NCBI RefSeq assembly: GCF_003751445.1
Contig: NZ_RJUU01000003.1
Location: 1 to 64,000 of the forward strand
DNA from: Streptomyces sp. 840.1
GTDB lineage: Bacteria > Actinomycetota > Actinomycetes > Streptomycetales > Streptomycetaceae
DNA: 64,000 bases
Direction: 5' to 3'
Positions 24,468-32,305 of this stretch are shown here, one piece after another; the first letter of the stretch is position 1; each line of letters starts with the position of its first letter. The notes under the pieces are model-generated. The model did not search any database. It saw nothing but the letters and a program-made list of their open reading frames with translations, and was not told where the DNA came from. A program made the translations under genes and the position numbers.

Positions 24468-25469
24468 GTGGCAGTCACGATCCGGGAGGTGGCGAGCGCC
24501 GCGGGAGTCTCGGTGTCGACGGTGTCCCGCGCGTTCACCGCACCCGACCAGGTGCAGCCGACGACGCGGCAGCGCATCCTCGACGCCGCGACCAAGCTCG
24601 GCTACTCCCCCAACCCGGCGGCCCGTTCACTGCGCGGCGGGGGCACCGGAACGCTCGGCCTGATCGTCCCGGACATCGCCAACCCGTTCTTCCCGCCGAT
24701 CATCAAAGCGATGCAGGCCCGCGCCCGGCAGCTGGGCTACACGGTCCTGGTCGCCGACAGCGACGAGCGCGAGGCGGACGAGCTGGCCGCCATCGCGGCC
24801 GTCTCGAAGCGGGTCGACGGCCTGATCCTGTGGGCCTCCACCCTCACCGAGGACCGGCTACATGAACTCGCCGGCCGGATGCCACTGGTGGTGGTGAACC
24901 GTCATGTGCCGGGCATCCCCGAGGTCCGGATCTCGCTGTCCGCCGGCATCGCGCAGGCCGCCGAGCAGTTGAAGGCGTACGGCCATCGACGCTGCGTCTT
25001 CATCAACGCGTCCCGCGCCGAGCTGAGCCGCGGCAAGTCCATCCAGGAGTCCTTCGAGGCGCTCGACCTCTCCCTGTCCGAGCTCGGACCGTACGAGCCG
25101 CGGTTCGAGACGGGCGTGCACGCCGCCACCCTCGTCGCCGCCCACGACGCGACGGCCGTGATCGCCCACAACGACCTGGTCGCTCTCGGCGTGCTGCACC
25201 AGATGGCCAACCTCGGCGTGAGCGTGCCACGCGACGTCAGCGTCATCGGCATCGACGACACGCTGCTCGCCTCCGTGTCCACCCCCAGCCTCACCACGAT
25301 CAGGATCGACCCCGAAGAGATCGCCACGCGCGCGGGGGACCTCCTGATCGAGACGATCGCGGGAGCAACAGGCCGAACCGGACAAGGGCTTGAGGTCGCA
25401 TCCCCCTTCGTGGAGATCGGCTCCCGCCTCATCCCCCGCGCCTCGACGGGCCCCGCGCCCGCCCACTGA
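24468..25469 (+). CDS. LacI-family transcriptional regulator
   Basis: 333 residues from GTG 24468, which puts the helix-turn-helix at the very start (VTIREVASAAGVSVSTVSRA), as is normal for the family; the upstream open frame adds nothing. The hinge helix is PNPAARSLRGG. The periplasmic-binding-protein-like effector domain starts TGTLGLIVPDIANPFFPPII and includes VIAHNDLVALGVLHQMANLG, VSVIGIDDTLLASVSTPSLT and TIRIDPEEIATRAGDLL. It diverges from the dehydratase gene, lies upstream of the ABC importer genes and is flanked by two AACGTT operators. It is almost certainly the local repressor, relieved by an imported sugar or its product. Confidence 0.9.
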   Translation: MAVTIREVASAAGVSVSTVSRAFTAPDQVQPTTRQRILDAATKLGYSPNPAARSLRGGGTGTLGLIVPDIANPFFPPIIKAMQARARQLGYTVLVADSDEREADELAAIAAVSKRVDGLILWASTLTEDRLHELAGRMPLVVVNRHVPGIPEVRISLSAGIAQAAEQLKAYGHRRCVFINASRAELSRGKSIQESFEALDLSLSELGPYEPRFETGVHAATLVAAHDATAVIAHNDLVALGVLHQMANLGVSVPRDVSVIGIDDTLLASVSTPSLTTIRIDPEEIATRAGDLLIETIAGATGRTGQGLEVASPFVEIGSRLIPRASTGPAPAH

Positions 25470-25552
25470 CCCACGGCGCAGCACACCGCCACAACGAACA
25501 AAACCCCGCACTCCACCGCACCGAGCCCACTCCTGCCCTTCTTGGAGCCGTT

Positions 25553-26932
25553 ATGCCCAGAAACTCCCGCTATGCGGCCATACTTGGCTGCATGGCGCTG
25601 ACCGCGACCCTCGCGGGCTGTTCCTCCCTCACCCCGAGCAGCGCCGGCGGGGACGGCGATCTCGTGCTGCGGGTGCAGGGCATGCCGCCGGCCACCGACA
25701 AGCCGGGAGTCGCCCTGTTCAAGAAGCAGGTGGCCGACTTCGAGAAAGCCCATCCGGGCATCAAGGTCAAGGGTTCAACCACGGTCTTCGACCCGCTGAC
25801 GTTCTCCGCGAAGCTGTCCGGCGGCAATGTCGAGGACGTCATCAAGGTGCCGCTGACCGAGCCGCAACGGCTCATCCAGCAGAAGCAGGTGCAGCCGATC
25901 ACCGCGCAGCTCAAGGAGTGGAAGCACTTCAAGGAGTTCAGCCCCCAGGTCCTCCAGCCGCTCACCGACAGCGCCGACGACGTGTACGGCGTACCGCAGA
26001 ATCCTTACGCCCAGGGCCTGGTCTACAACCGCGAGCTCTTCGAGAAGGCAGGCCTCGACCCCGACAGACCGCCGACCAGCTGGGCGGAGGTCCGCACCGC
26101 CGCCAAGAGGATCAGCGACAGCACAGGCAAGGCGGGCTTCGTCCACGAGTCCAAGGACAACCAGGGCGGCTGGCAGCTGACGATGCTGTCGTACGCCTTC
26201 GGTGGCGAGCTGGAGAAGGAGCAGGGTGGCACGTACACCGCCACGCTCACCGGGGAGCCGACGAAGAAGGGCCTCCGGCTGCTCAAGGACATGCGCTGGA
26301 AGGACGATTCGCTCGGCAGAACCCTCCTCAACAACCAGAACGACGTGATCAAGCAGTTCGCGGCCGGGCAGGTCGGCATGTTCATGGGCAGCCCGGGGAC
26401 GTACCGACTGGCGAAGATGCAGTTCGGCATGGAGAACACCGACGCCTTCGGAGCGGCACCGATGCCGCAGTCCGGCGGCGACGCGACACTCACCGGCGGC
26501 GACATCTACATGGTCCCGAAGTCCGCCGACAAGAAGCACGCGGCAGCGGCCGTCGAGTGGCTGACCTTCGCCTACGCCAAGCCGCAGTACAGCACCGAGA
26601 TCGCCGCCGAGCAGGCCAAGGCGCTCTCCGCCGACCCGAAGTCCGCGGTGGGCGTGCCGACACTGCCGGTCTTCGACAAGAAGCGGCAGACCGAGATCGA
26701 CGCCGCGATCAAGCCGTACATCAATGTGAAGCTGCGGAACTTCAAGCCGTACATCGACGGCCTCTCGACCCTGAAGCTGAGGCCGGAGCCGCCGTACCAG
26801 GCGCAGAAGCTGTACACCGCGCTCGACCCGGTGGTCCAGGCTGTGCTCACCAAGCGCGACGCCGACATCGACTCCCTGCTGGCCTCGGCCGAGAAGGACG
26901 TCAATGCCAAGCTCGCCGCAGACCAGAAGTAG
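25553..26932 (+). CDS. Sugar-binding lipoprotein of an ABC importer
   Basis: 459 residues, ATG 25553. The lipoprotein signal AAILGCMALTATLAGCSSLT has the lipobox LAGC. The rest fits the family 1 solute-binding proteins: LVLRVQGMPPATDKPGVALF, VADFEKAHPGIKVKGST, YGVPQNPYAQGLVYNRELFE, KAGLDPDRPPTSWAEVRTAA, GGDIYMVPKSADKKHAAAAV. It should capture an oligosaccharide outside the cell and pass it to the two permeases encoded directly downstream. No ATPase gene is nearby; Streptomyces sugar importers usually share the MsiK ATPase. Confidence 0.9.
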   Translation: MPRNSRYAAILGCMALTATLAGCSSLTPSSAGGDGDLVLRVQGMPPATDKPGVALFKKQVADFEKAHPGIKVKGSTTVFDPLTFSAKLSGGNVEDVIKVPLTEPQRLIQQKQVQPITAQLKEWKHFKEFSPQVLQPLTDSADDVYGVPQNPYAQGLVYNRELFEKAGLDPDRPPTSWAEVRTAAKRISDSTGKAGFVHESKDNQGGWQLTMLSYAFGGELEKEQGGTYTATLTGEPTKKGLRLLKDMRWKDDSLGRTLLNNQNDVIKQFAAGQVGMFMGSPGTYRLAKMQFGMENTDAFGAAPMPQSGGDATLTGGDIYMVPKSADKKHAAAAVEWLTFAYAKPQYSTEIAAEQAKALSADPKSAVGVPTLPVFDKKRQTEIDAAIKPYINVKLRNFKPYIDGLSTLKLRPEPPYQAQKLYTALDPVVQAVLTKRDADIDSLLASAEKDVNAKLAADQK

Positions 26933-26939
26933 CCGGCCC

Positions 26940-27890
26940 ATGGCCCTGCTCACTCCGTCCCGGCGCCCGGCCGCTGTGTCCAAGCAGCCCGTTCCGCGAC
27001 CCATGCCGAAGTCGCGGCGTGGCAGCGGCGCCCGCAAACAGTTCACGGCCTGGCTGTTCCTCGTCCCCACGCTGCTGGTCTTCGGGCTCTTCGCCTGGTG
27101 GCCGATCGTGCGCAGTCTGCTGCTCAGCTTCCAGCGGACCAACCTCGTCGAGCCCGCGGTCTGGGTCGGCCTGGACAACTTCCGTACGCTCTTCGACGAT
27201 CCGCTGCTCGGCACCGCCGTCGGGAACACCCTGTTCTTCGTGGTCCTCGGCCTGCTGATCGGCTTCCCGGCGCCGCTGATCCTGGCCGCGATCATGTCGA
27301 CGGTGCGGCGCGGCGCGGGCGTCTACCGCTTCCTGGTGTATCTGCCGGTGGTCATCCCGCCCGTCGTGGCGATCCTGCTCTGGAAGTGGTTCTACGATCC
27401 CGGGAGCGGGCTCTTCAACAACGTCCTCGGCAAGGTGGGGCTCGGCCCGTACGCGTGGCTGGAGTCGTCCGACAGCGCCATGCTCTCGCTGGTCCTGGAG
27501 GCCACCTGGGCGGGCATGGGCGGCGCCGTCCTGATCTACCTCGCGGCGATGGTCGGCATCCCCGGCGAACTCTATGAGGCCGCCGAGGTGGACGGCGCCG
27601 GCATCTGGCGGCGGATCTGGCATGTGATGCTGCCCCAGCTCCGGTCTGTCATCGGACTGCTGCTGCTCGTTCAGCTGATCAACACGGTGCAGGTCTTCAC
27701 CGAGCCGTACGTCTTCACCGGCGGCGGACCCGAGAACTCCACCCTCACGGTCCTGCTGTTGATCTTCCGGTACGCCTTCCAGGACGGCGAGTACGGCCAG
27801 GCCGCCGCGCTCTCCTTCCTGATGGTCCTCGCCCTCGCCCTGCTCTCCGCGGTCTACCTGCGTGCCACGCGCAGCTGGAGCACGTCATGA
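26940..27890 (+). CDS. Sugar ABC permease, MalF type
   Basis: 316 residues from ATG 26940, seven bases after the binding-protein stop; an ATG at 26904 overlaps the previous gene and is less likely. Six hydrophobic segments are visible, beginning FTAWLFLVPTLLVFGLFAWW. The EAA loop that contacts the ATPase is EAAEVDGAGIWRRIWHV, followed by VFTEPYVFTGGGPENSTLTV. The stop overlaps the next start by four bases (ATGA), so translation is coupled. Confidence 0.9.
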   Translation: MALLTPSRRPAAVSKQPVPRPMPKSRRGSGARKQFTAWLFLVPTLLVFGLFAWWPIVRSLLLSFQRTNLVEPAVWVGLDNFRTLFDDPLLGTAVGNTLFFVVLGLLIGFPAPLILAAIMSTVRRGAGVYRFLVYLPVVIPPVVAILLWKWFYDPGSGLFNNVLGKVGLGPYAWLESSDSAMLSLVLEATWAGMGGAVLIYLAAMVGIPGELYEAAEVDGAGIWRRIWHVMLPQLRSVIGLLLLVQLINTVQVFTEPYVFTGGGPENSTLTVLLLIFRYAFQDGEYGQAAALSFLMVLALALLSAVYLRATRSWSTS

Positions 27891-28765
27891 CCACGCTCAC
27901 CACTTTCGTATCCACCAACGACCGCCAACGCCCCGGCGTACGCGCCGCGGTGCGCTCCATCCAGGTGTTCTCCCTGATCCTGCTGCTGCTCATCGGCATC
28001 GGACCGCTGTACTGGATGGTCAAGGGCGCGGTCTCACCGCCCACCGAGCTCACGACCGCTCCCCTGGCCCTCTGGCCGGACCGGCCGGCCCTGGGCAACT
28101 TCTCGACGGCGTACACCGATCTGAGTGTCGGCCGCTATCTGATGAACACCCTCCTGGTGGTCGGCGGATCGTGGTTCGTGCAGCTCTTCGTCTCGGCCAC
28201 GGCGGGCTTCGCCCTTTCGGTGCTCAGGCCGAGGTTCGGCAGGGCCGTCTACGGGGCGATCCTCGCCACGATGTTCGTGCCGTACACGGTGAACATGGTC
28301 AGCCTCTTCATGACGGTGATCGACGTGCCGTTCCTCCACCTCAACCTGGGTGACACCTACTGGGCGATCTGGCTGCCGGCCGGCACGAACGCCTTCACGG
28401 TGCTGCTCGCCAAGCAGTTCTTCGACTCCCTGCCGAAGGAGCTGTTCGACGCGGCACGGGTCGACGGGGCGAGTACCTGGCAGCTGCTCACCAAGATCGT
28501 GCTGCCCATGAGCAAGCCGGTGCTCGCCGTGATCAGCCTGCTCGCGGTGATGCACTCCTGGAAGGACTTCATCTGGCCGCTGGTGGCCATCACCGACCCG
28601 GAGAAGCAGCCGATCAGCGTCGCTCTCGCCCAGCTCGCCACACAGGCCCCGCAGGACCAGCTGATCGCCGCGATGGTGCTCGCCGTCGCCCCGCCGGTGC
28701 TCGTCTTCGTCGTCTGCCAGAAGTACATCGTCGCCGGACTCGGCTTCACCGGAGTCAAGGGCTAG
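27887..28765 (+). CDS. Sugar ABC permease, MalG type
   Basis: 292 residues, ATG 27887 overlapping the preceding stop. Hydrophobic segments begin IQVFSLILLLLIGIGPLYWM. The EAA-type loop is DAARVDGASTWQLLTKIVLP, near GANAFTVLL-like segments typical of MalG proteins. The C-terminus VCQKYIVAGLGFTGVKG is the usual end of this family (VxGxVKG). An IS481-type element begins within seven bases of the stop codon, separating the importer from the enzyme genes that probably once followed directly. Confidence 0.9.
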   Translation: MTTLTTFVSTNDRQRPGVRAAVRSIQVFSLILLLLIGIGPLYWMVKGAVSPPTELTTAPLALWPDRPALGNFSTAYTDLSVGRYLMNTLLVVGGSWFVQLFVSATAGFALSVLRPRFGRAVYGAILATMFVPYTVNMVSLFMTVIDVPFLHLNLGDTYWAIWLPAGTNAFTVLLAKQFFDSLPKELFDAARVDGASTWQLLTKIVLPMSKPVLAVISLLAVMHSWKDFIWPLVAITDPEKQPISVALAQLATQAPQDQLIAAMVLAVAPPVLVFVVCQKYIVAGLGFTGVKG

Positions 28766-28771
28766 GTGTTC

Positions 28772-29835
28772 TGTCCACGGAGGTTGGTGACGGATTCCAC
28801 GGCTTGGGGATCTTGAACGAGTGAGGGCCTTCCGGGTTCGGTGTGGATTGCGACATCTACACGAACGACCAGAAGGCCCTCATGTCCCACCGTAATGCAC
28901 CCCTGACCGAGACCGGACGTCTGCGTCTGGCCCGCTGCGTCGTGGACGACGGCTGGCCGCTGCGCCGGGCCGCCGAGCGCTTCCAGGTCTCGACGACCAC
29001 CGCTCAGCGGTGGGCAGTCCGCTACCGCGAGCAGGGCGAGGCCGGGATGGCCGACCGCTCCTCCCGGCCCCACCACAGCCCAGGCCGGACACCGACGCGG
29101 ACCGAGCGGCGGATCATCAGGGTCCGCGTCCTGCGGCGCTGGGGCCCGGCCCGCATCGCGTATCTCCTCGGGCTGAACCCGGCGACCGTCCACCGTGTCC
29201 TGACCCGCTACAAACTCGCCCGCCTGGCTCACCTCGACCGGGCCACCGGCCGGGTGATCCGCCGCTACGAGCACGCCGCCCCCGGCGACCTCGTCCACGT
29301 CGACATCAAAAAGCTCGGCAACATCCCCGACGGCGGAGGCCACAAGGTCCTCGGCCGGCAAGCGGGCCGCAAAAACCGGGCGAAGGCCGGCATGAGCTTC
29401 CTGCACAACGCTGTCGACGACCATTCCCGCCTGGCCTACAGCGAGATCCTCACCGACGAGAAGAAGGAAACCGCCGTCGGATTCTGGCAACGGGCCCACG
29501 CCTACTTCGCCGCTGCCGGCATCACCGTCCAGCGGGTCCTGACCGACAACGGTTCCTGCTACAAGTCATACCTCTGGCGCAACTCCCTTGCCGGACAGGG
29601 GATTTCACACAAGCGGACCCGTCCCTACCGGCCCCAGACCAACGGGAAGGTAGAGCGGTTCAACCGCACCCTTCTGGACGAATGGGCCTACGCCCAGACC
29701 TACCGGACCGAGACCGAGCGACGCGACGCCTACCCGCGATGGCTCCACACCTACAATCACCACCGCGGACACACCGCACTCAAGGGCCAGCCACCCGCCA
29801 GCCGCGTCCCCAACCTCACGGGTCAGTACAGCTAG
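28772..29835 (+). mobile_element. IS481-family insertion sequence
   Basis: The left end (from about 28772, CCACGGAGGTTGGTGACG) and the reverse complement of the right end (about 29830, CCCGTGAGGTTGGGGACG) are imperfect inverted repeats. One intact transposase gene fills it. The transposase stop TAG lies in the CTAG that also begins the neighbouring MITE-like repeat. The element sits between the ABC permease and the glycosidase gene of cluster A. A target duplication was not certain. Confidence 0.75.
28882..29835 (+). CDS. IS481-family transposase
   Basis: 317 residues from ATG 28882 (MSHRNAPLTETGRLRLARCV). The N-terminal helix-turn-helix is RRAAERFQVSTTTAQRWAVR. The rve/integrase core carries DLVHVDIKKLGNIPDGGGH (first Asp), RVLTDNGSCYKSYLWRNS (second Asp) and RPQTNGKVERFNRTLLDEWA (Glu). 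These are the DDE residues in the order and spacing of the IS481 family. The gene looks intact. Confidence 0.9.
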   Translation: MSHRNAPLTETGRLRLARCVVDDGWPLRRAAERFQVSTTTAQRWAVRYREQGEAGMADRSSRPHHSPGRTPTRTERRIIRVRVLRRWGPARIAYLLGLNPATVHRVLTRYKLARLAHLDRATGRVIRRYEHAAPGDLVHVDIKKLGNIPDGGGHKVLGRQAGRKNRAKAGMSFLHNAVDDHSRLAYSEILTDEKKETAVGFWQRAHAYFAAAGITVQRVLTDNGSCYKSYLWRNSLAGQGISHKRTRPYRPQTNGKVERFNRTLLDEWAYAQTYRTETERRDAYPRWLHTYNHHRGHTALKGQPPASRVPNLTGQYS

Positions 29836-29907
29836 GGCGTGTTCTGGAAGTAGCGTCGTCCGCCCGGAGGGCGGACCGCCGGGCAGACGGGACTTTCAAC
29901 ACACCCC
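29836..29907. repeat. MITE-like small inverted-repeat element
   Basis: About 72 bases between the IS481 copy and the glycosidase gene. It begins GGCGTGTTCTGGAAGTAGCG and ends GACGGGACTTTCAACACACC; the two ends are imperfect inverted repeats. The middle is a strong palindrome (GTCCGCCC, GGGCGGAC). A CTAG, a frequent IS5-type target, directly precedes it. It resembles a miniature element mobilised in trans by an IS5-type transposase. Confidence 0.5.
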
Positions 29908-30013
29908 CTGGGTCCGCCGGAGTCAACGGCCGAGCCACCGACTTCCGCACCGCACCTTCGGCTTCGGAACCTCGGAGCATCCCGAACACCCCGACCAAGA
30001 GAAGGGCACCTCC

Positions 30014-32305
30014 ATGTCAGTCGCCCGCCGCAGATTCATCCAGGGCACGGCCGTCGCCACCGGCGCCGCACTGCTGCCGACCGTTCCCGCGTACGCCGCG
30101 GACCCCGTCACCATCGAGGCCGACGGCATCACCCTGGTCGGCCGTAGCGACGGCAGCGTCCTCGTGCAGGACGGTGCGGGCGCCGACCGCATCCTGCTCA
30201 GCCACTTCATGATCAAGGACACGGCGCTGGGCCAGCAGCGCACCTTCGGCGGTACGCCCGCCCGGATCACGCTCCCCGACGGGCGGCCCGCGATTCAGGT
30301 CACGTACACGATGGCGAGCGGCACGTCCGGAGTCACCGTGCGCGGCACCTTCGACGTCACTCCGCGCAAGGCACACCTGAAGTGGGAGGTCGGCGGCCCC
30401 GGCACGCTCACACCGGCCGGCTTCATGTTCTCCCGCACGGTGTACGGGGCGAGCGCGGCGGAGTCGTACGAGGCGCTGACCGTCTGGGAGCGGGACACCC
30501 GAGGTGGCATTCCGTACGAGGTGAACGCGGGCGGCGCGTACGTGGAGACGTGGCCGGGCTCGAAGGGCTTCTTCTGCCTCTCGTCCACCAACCCCGCGAA
30601 CACGAACGCCACATGGGTCCACTCCCCCGGTACCTCGACCGGCGCGACCACCGCGGTCACCGAGGCTGATCTGGTCCTCGGCGATCTGCGGCCGCGCGGG
30701 GCGGGAGCACTCGCTGCCAAGAGGCCCCTCGGTGTGGAGGTGTGGACCGACCAGCCGTTCAACCTCTACAAGGCGGCCGGGCAGACGATGACGCTCAAGT
30801 CGCAGGTCGTCAACGGCTCCGCCGCGGCCAGGACGGTGCGGCTCACCTGGTGGGCGCGGGACTTCGGCGGCAAGGAGATCGCCGGTGGAACGCTCTCCAG
30901 GAGCCTCGCGGCGGGCGCCGTCTGGAACGCCTCCTTTCCCCTGACCTCACCCTCGCAGAACATCGTGTTCACCGAGGTGGAGGCGGTCAGCGGCAGTGAC
31001 AGGGCGCTGGCCCGCACGAATCTGAGCGTGCTCCCGGAGTTCGCGTACAAGGCGGGCAAGGAGTCGATGTTCGGTCTCGCCAACTACCCCTGGCTGCTCA
31101 AGCCCGGCAAGGACGCCGTACTCGATCTGGTCAGGACGCTCGGCATCAAGTGGATCCGCATCGCCTACGCGGGCGCCCCGGGCATCGACACCGCGACTCT
31201 GGACGCGCACGGCATCGGACACAACGTGGAGCTGAGCGGCATCCCCGTGGGCGGCAGTCAGGAGCAGATCGCGGCCTGGGCCGACACGAATGTCGCCAAG
31301 GCCCTGGACGCCGAGGCCGCGTACTTCGAGGTGAGCAACGAGGTCAACCAGCCCTGGATGTCGGGGCGCGGCGCCGACGCCTACGTCCGGGACGGTCTGC
31401 GACAGGTCACCACACGCCTCGACGCGGCGGGCTCGCAGATGAAGGTCATGAACGCCGGCCTGGGCGGCATGGACTACGTATGGACCGAGAACTTCCACGA
31501 CGCGGGCGGCTGGGATCTCATCGACGCCTTCGCCTTCCACCCCGGTCGCGGCAACTTCACGCCCGACTTCGCGCCGCCGCCCGAGGAGTGGACGCAAGGG
31601 CCGTCCGGCTCGTACTGGAACTTCCTCGGCGCGCTGCGCAAGGCGAACCAGGTCCTGGAGGAGTACGGCGGTAACAAGGAGCTCTGGCTCACCGAGGCGT
31701 ACGCACCGACCCGGCCCAACGCGTGGTGGAGCGACACCTACCGGCACGCCGCCGAGAACACGCTGCTCACGCTCGCTCTCGCCAAGGCCGAGAAGGTGCG
31801 CGCCGTCAACTGGTACCAGCTGCACGACTCGACGCTCTACCACCCTCAGGAAGCCGACCCGGCCAACCCCGAGTTCCACTACGGACTGATGAACCGCGAC
31901 ACCAGCGCCAAGCCCTCGCTCCTCGCCTTCGCGACCGCCGCCCGGGTCCTGGACCAGGCCGAGTTCGTCCGGCATCTCGCCTTCACGGACAAGGACATCA
32001 AGGGACTCCTCTTCACCACCCCCGGCGGACCGGTGTCGATCATCTGGAGCCGCAAGGACGGCTACATCCTCAACTCCGATCACGGCGATGATCCTTGGTA
32101 TGCATCGCCGGAGCCCTGGGTCGACACCTGGACGACCAGGACCGCGGTCGTGGCCCACTCGGGGACGGTCGACGGCACGGTGCGGGAGCTGAACTGCATC
32201 GGCCAGGAACGCTCTCTCAAAGCCTCCGGCGGCAAGATCAGCCTCACCCTCGACGGCGCCCCGCGCGTCTACTACGGCCTGTCCGCCAATCCCGACTGGA
32301 AGTAA
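30014..32305 (+). CDS. Tat-exported glycosidase, clan GH-A-like
   Basis: 763 residues, ATG 30014. A twin-arginine signal is present (SVARRRFIQGTAVATGAALL, cleavage near AYAAD), so the enzyme is exported folded. Residues about 40-350 are beta-rich, and the C-terminal half is barrel-like: MFGLANYPWLLKPGKDAVLD, LGIKWIRIAYAGAP, YFEVSNEVNQPW with Glu443 as probable acid/base, DLIDAFAFHPGRGNF, and ELWLTEAYAPTRP with Glu561 as probable nucleophile. The two glutamates after beta strands 4 and 7 are the clan GH-A signature, but I cannot name the family (GH39-like groups are the nearest in style). It opens the enzyme block of cluster A and should attack the polysaccharide outside the cell. Confidence 0.7.
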   Translation: MSVARRRFIQGTAVATGAALLPTVPAYAADPVTIEADGITLVGRSDGSVLVQDGAGADRILLSHFMIKDTALGQQRTFGGTPARITLPDGRPAIQVTYTMASGTSGVTVRGTFDVTPRKAHLKWEVGGPGTLTPAGFMFSRTVYGASAAESYEALTVWERDTRGGIPYEVNAGGAYVETWPGSKGFFCLSSTNPANTNATWVHSPGTSTGATTAVTEADLVLGDLRPRGAGALAAKRPLGVEVWTDQPFNLYKAAGQTMTLKSQVVNGSAAARTVRLTWWARDFGGKEIAGGTLSRSLAAGAVWNASFPLTSPSQNIVFTEVEAVSGSDRALARTNLSVLPEFAYKAGKESMFGLANYPWLLKPGKDAVLDLVRTLGIKWIRIAYAGAPGIDTATLDAHGIGHNVELSGIPVGGSQEQIAAWADTNVAKALDAEAAYFEVSNEVNQPWMSGRGADAYVRDGLRQVTTRLDAAGSQMKVMNAGLGGMDYVWTENFHDAGGWDLIDAFAFHPGRGNFTPDFAPPPEEWTQGPSGSYWNFLGALRKANQVLEEYGGNKELWLTEAYAPTRPNAWWSDTYRHAAENTLLTLALAKAEKVRAVNWYQLHDSTLYHPQEADPANPEFHYGLMNRDTSAKPSLLAFATAARVLDQAEFVRHLAFTDKDIKGLLFTTPGGPVSIIWSRKDGYILNSDHGDDPWYASPEPWVDTWTTRTAVVAHSGTVDGTVRELNCIGQERSLKASGGKISLTLDGAPRVYYGLSANPDWK

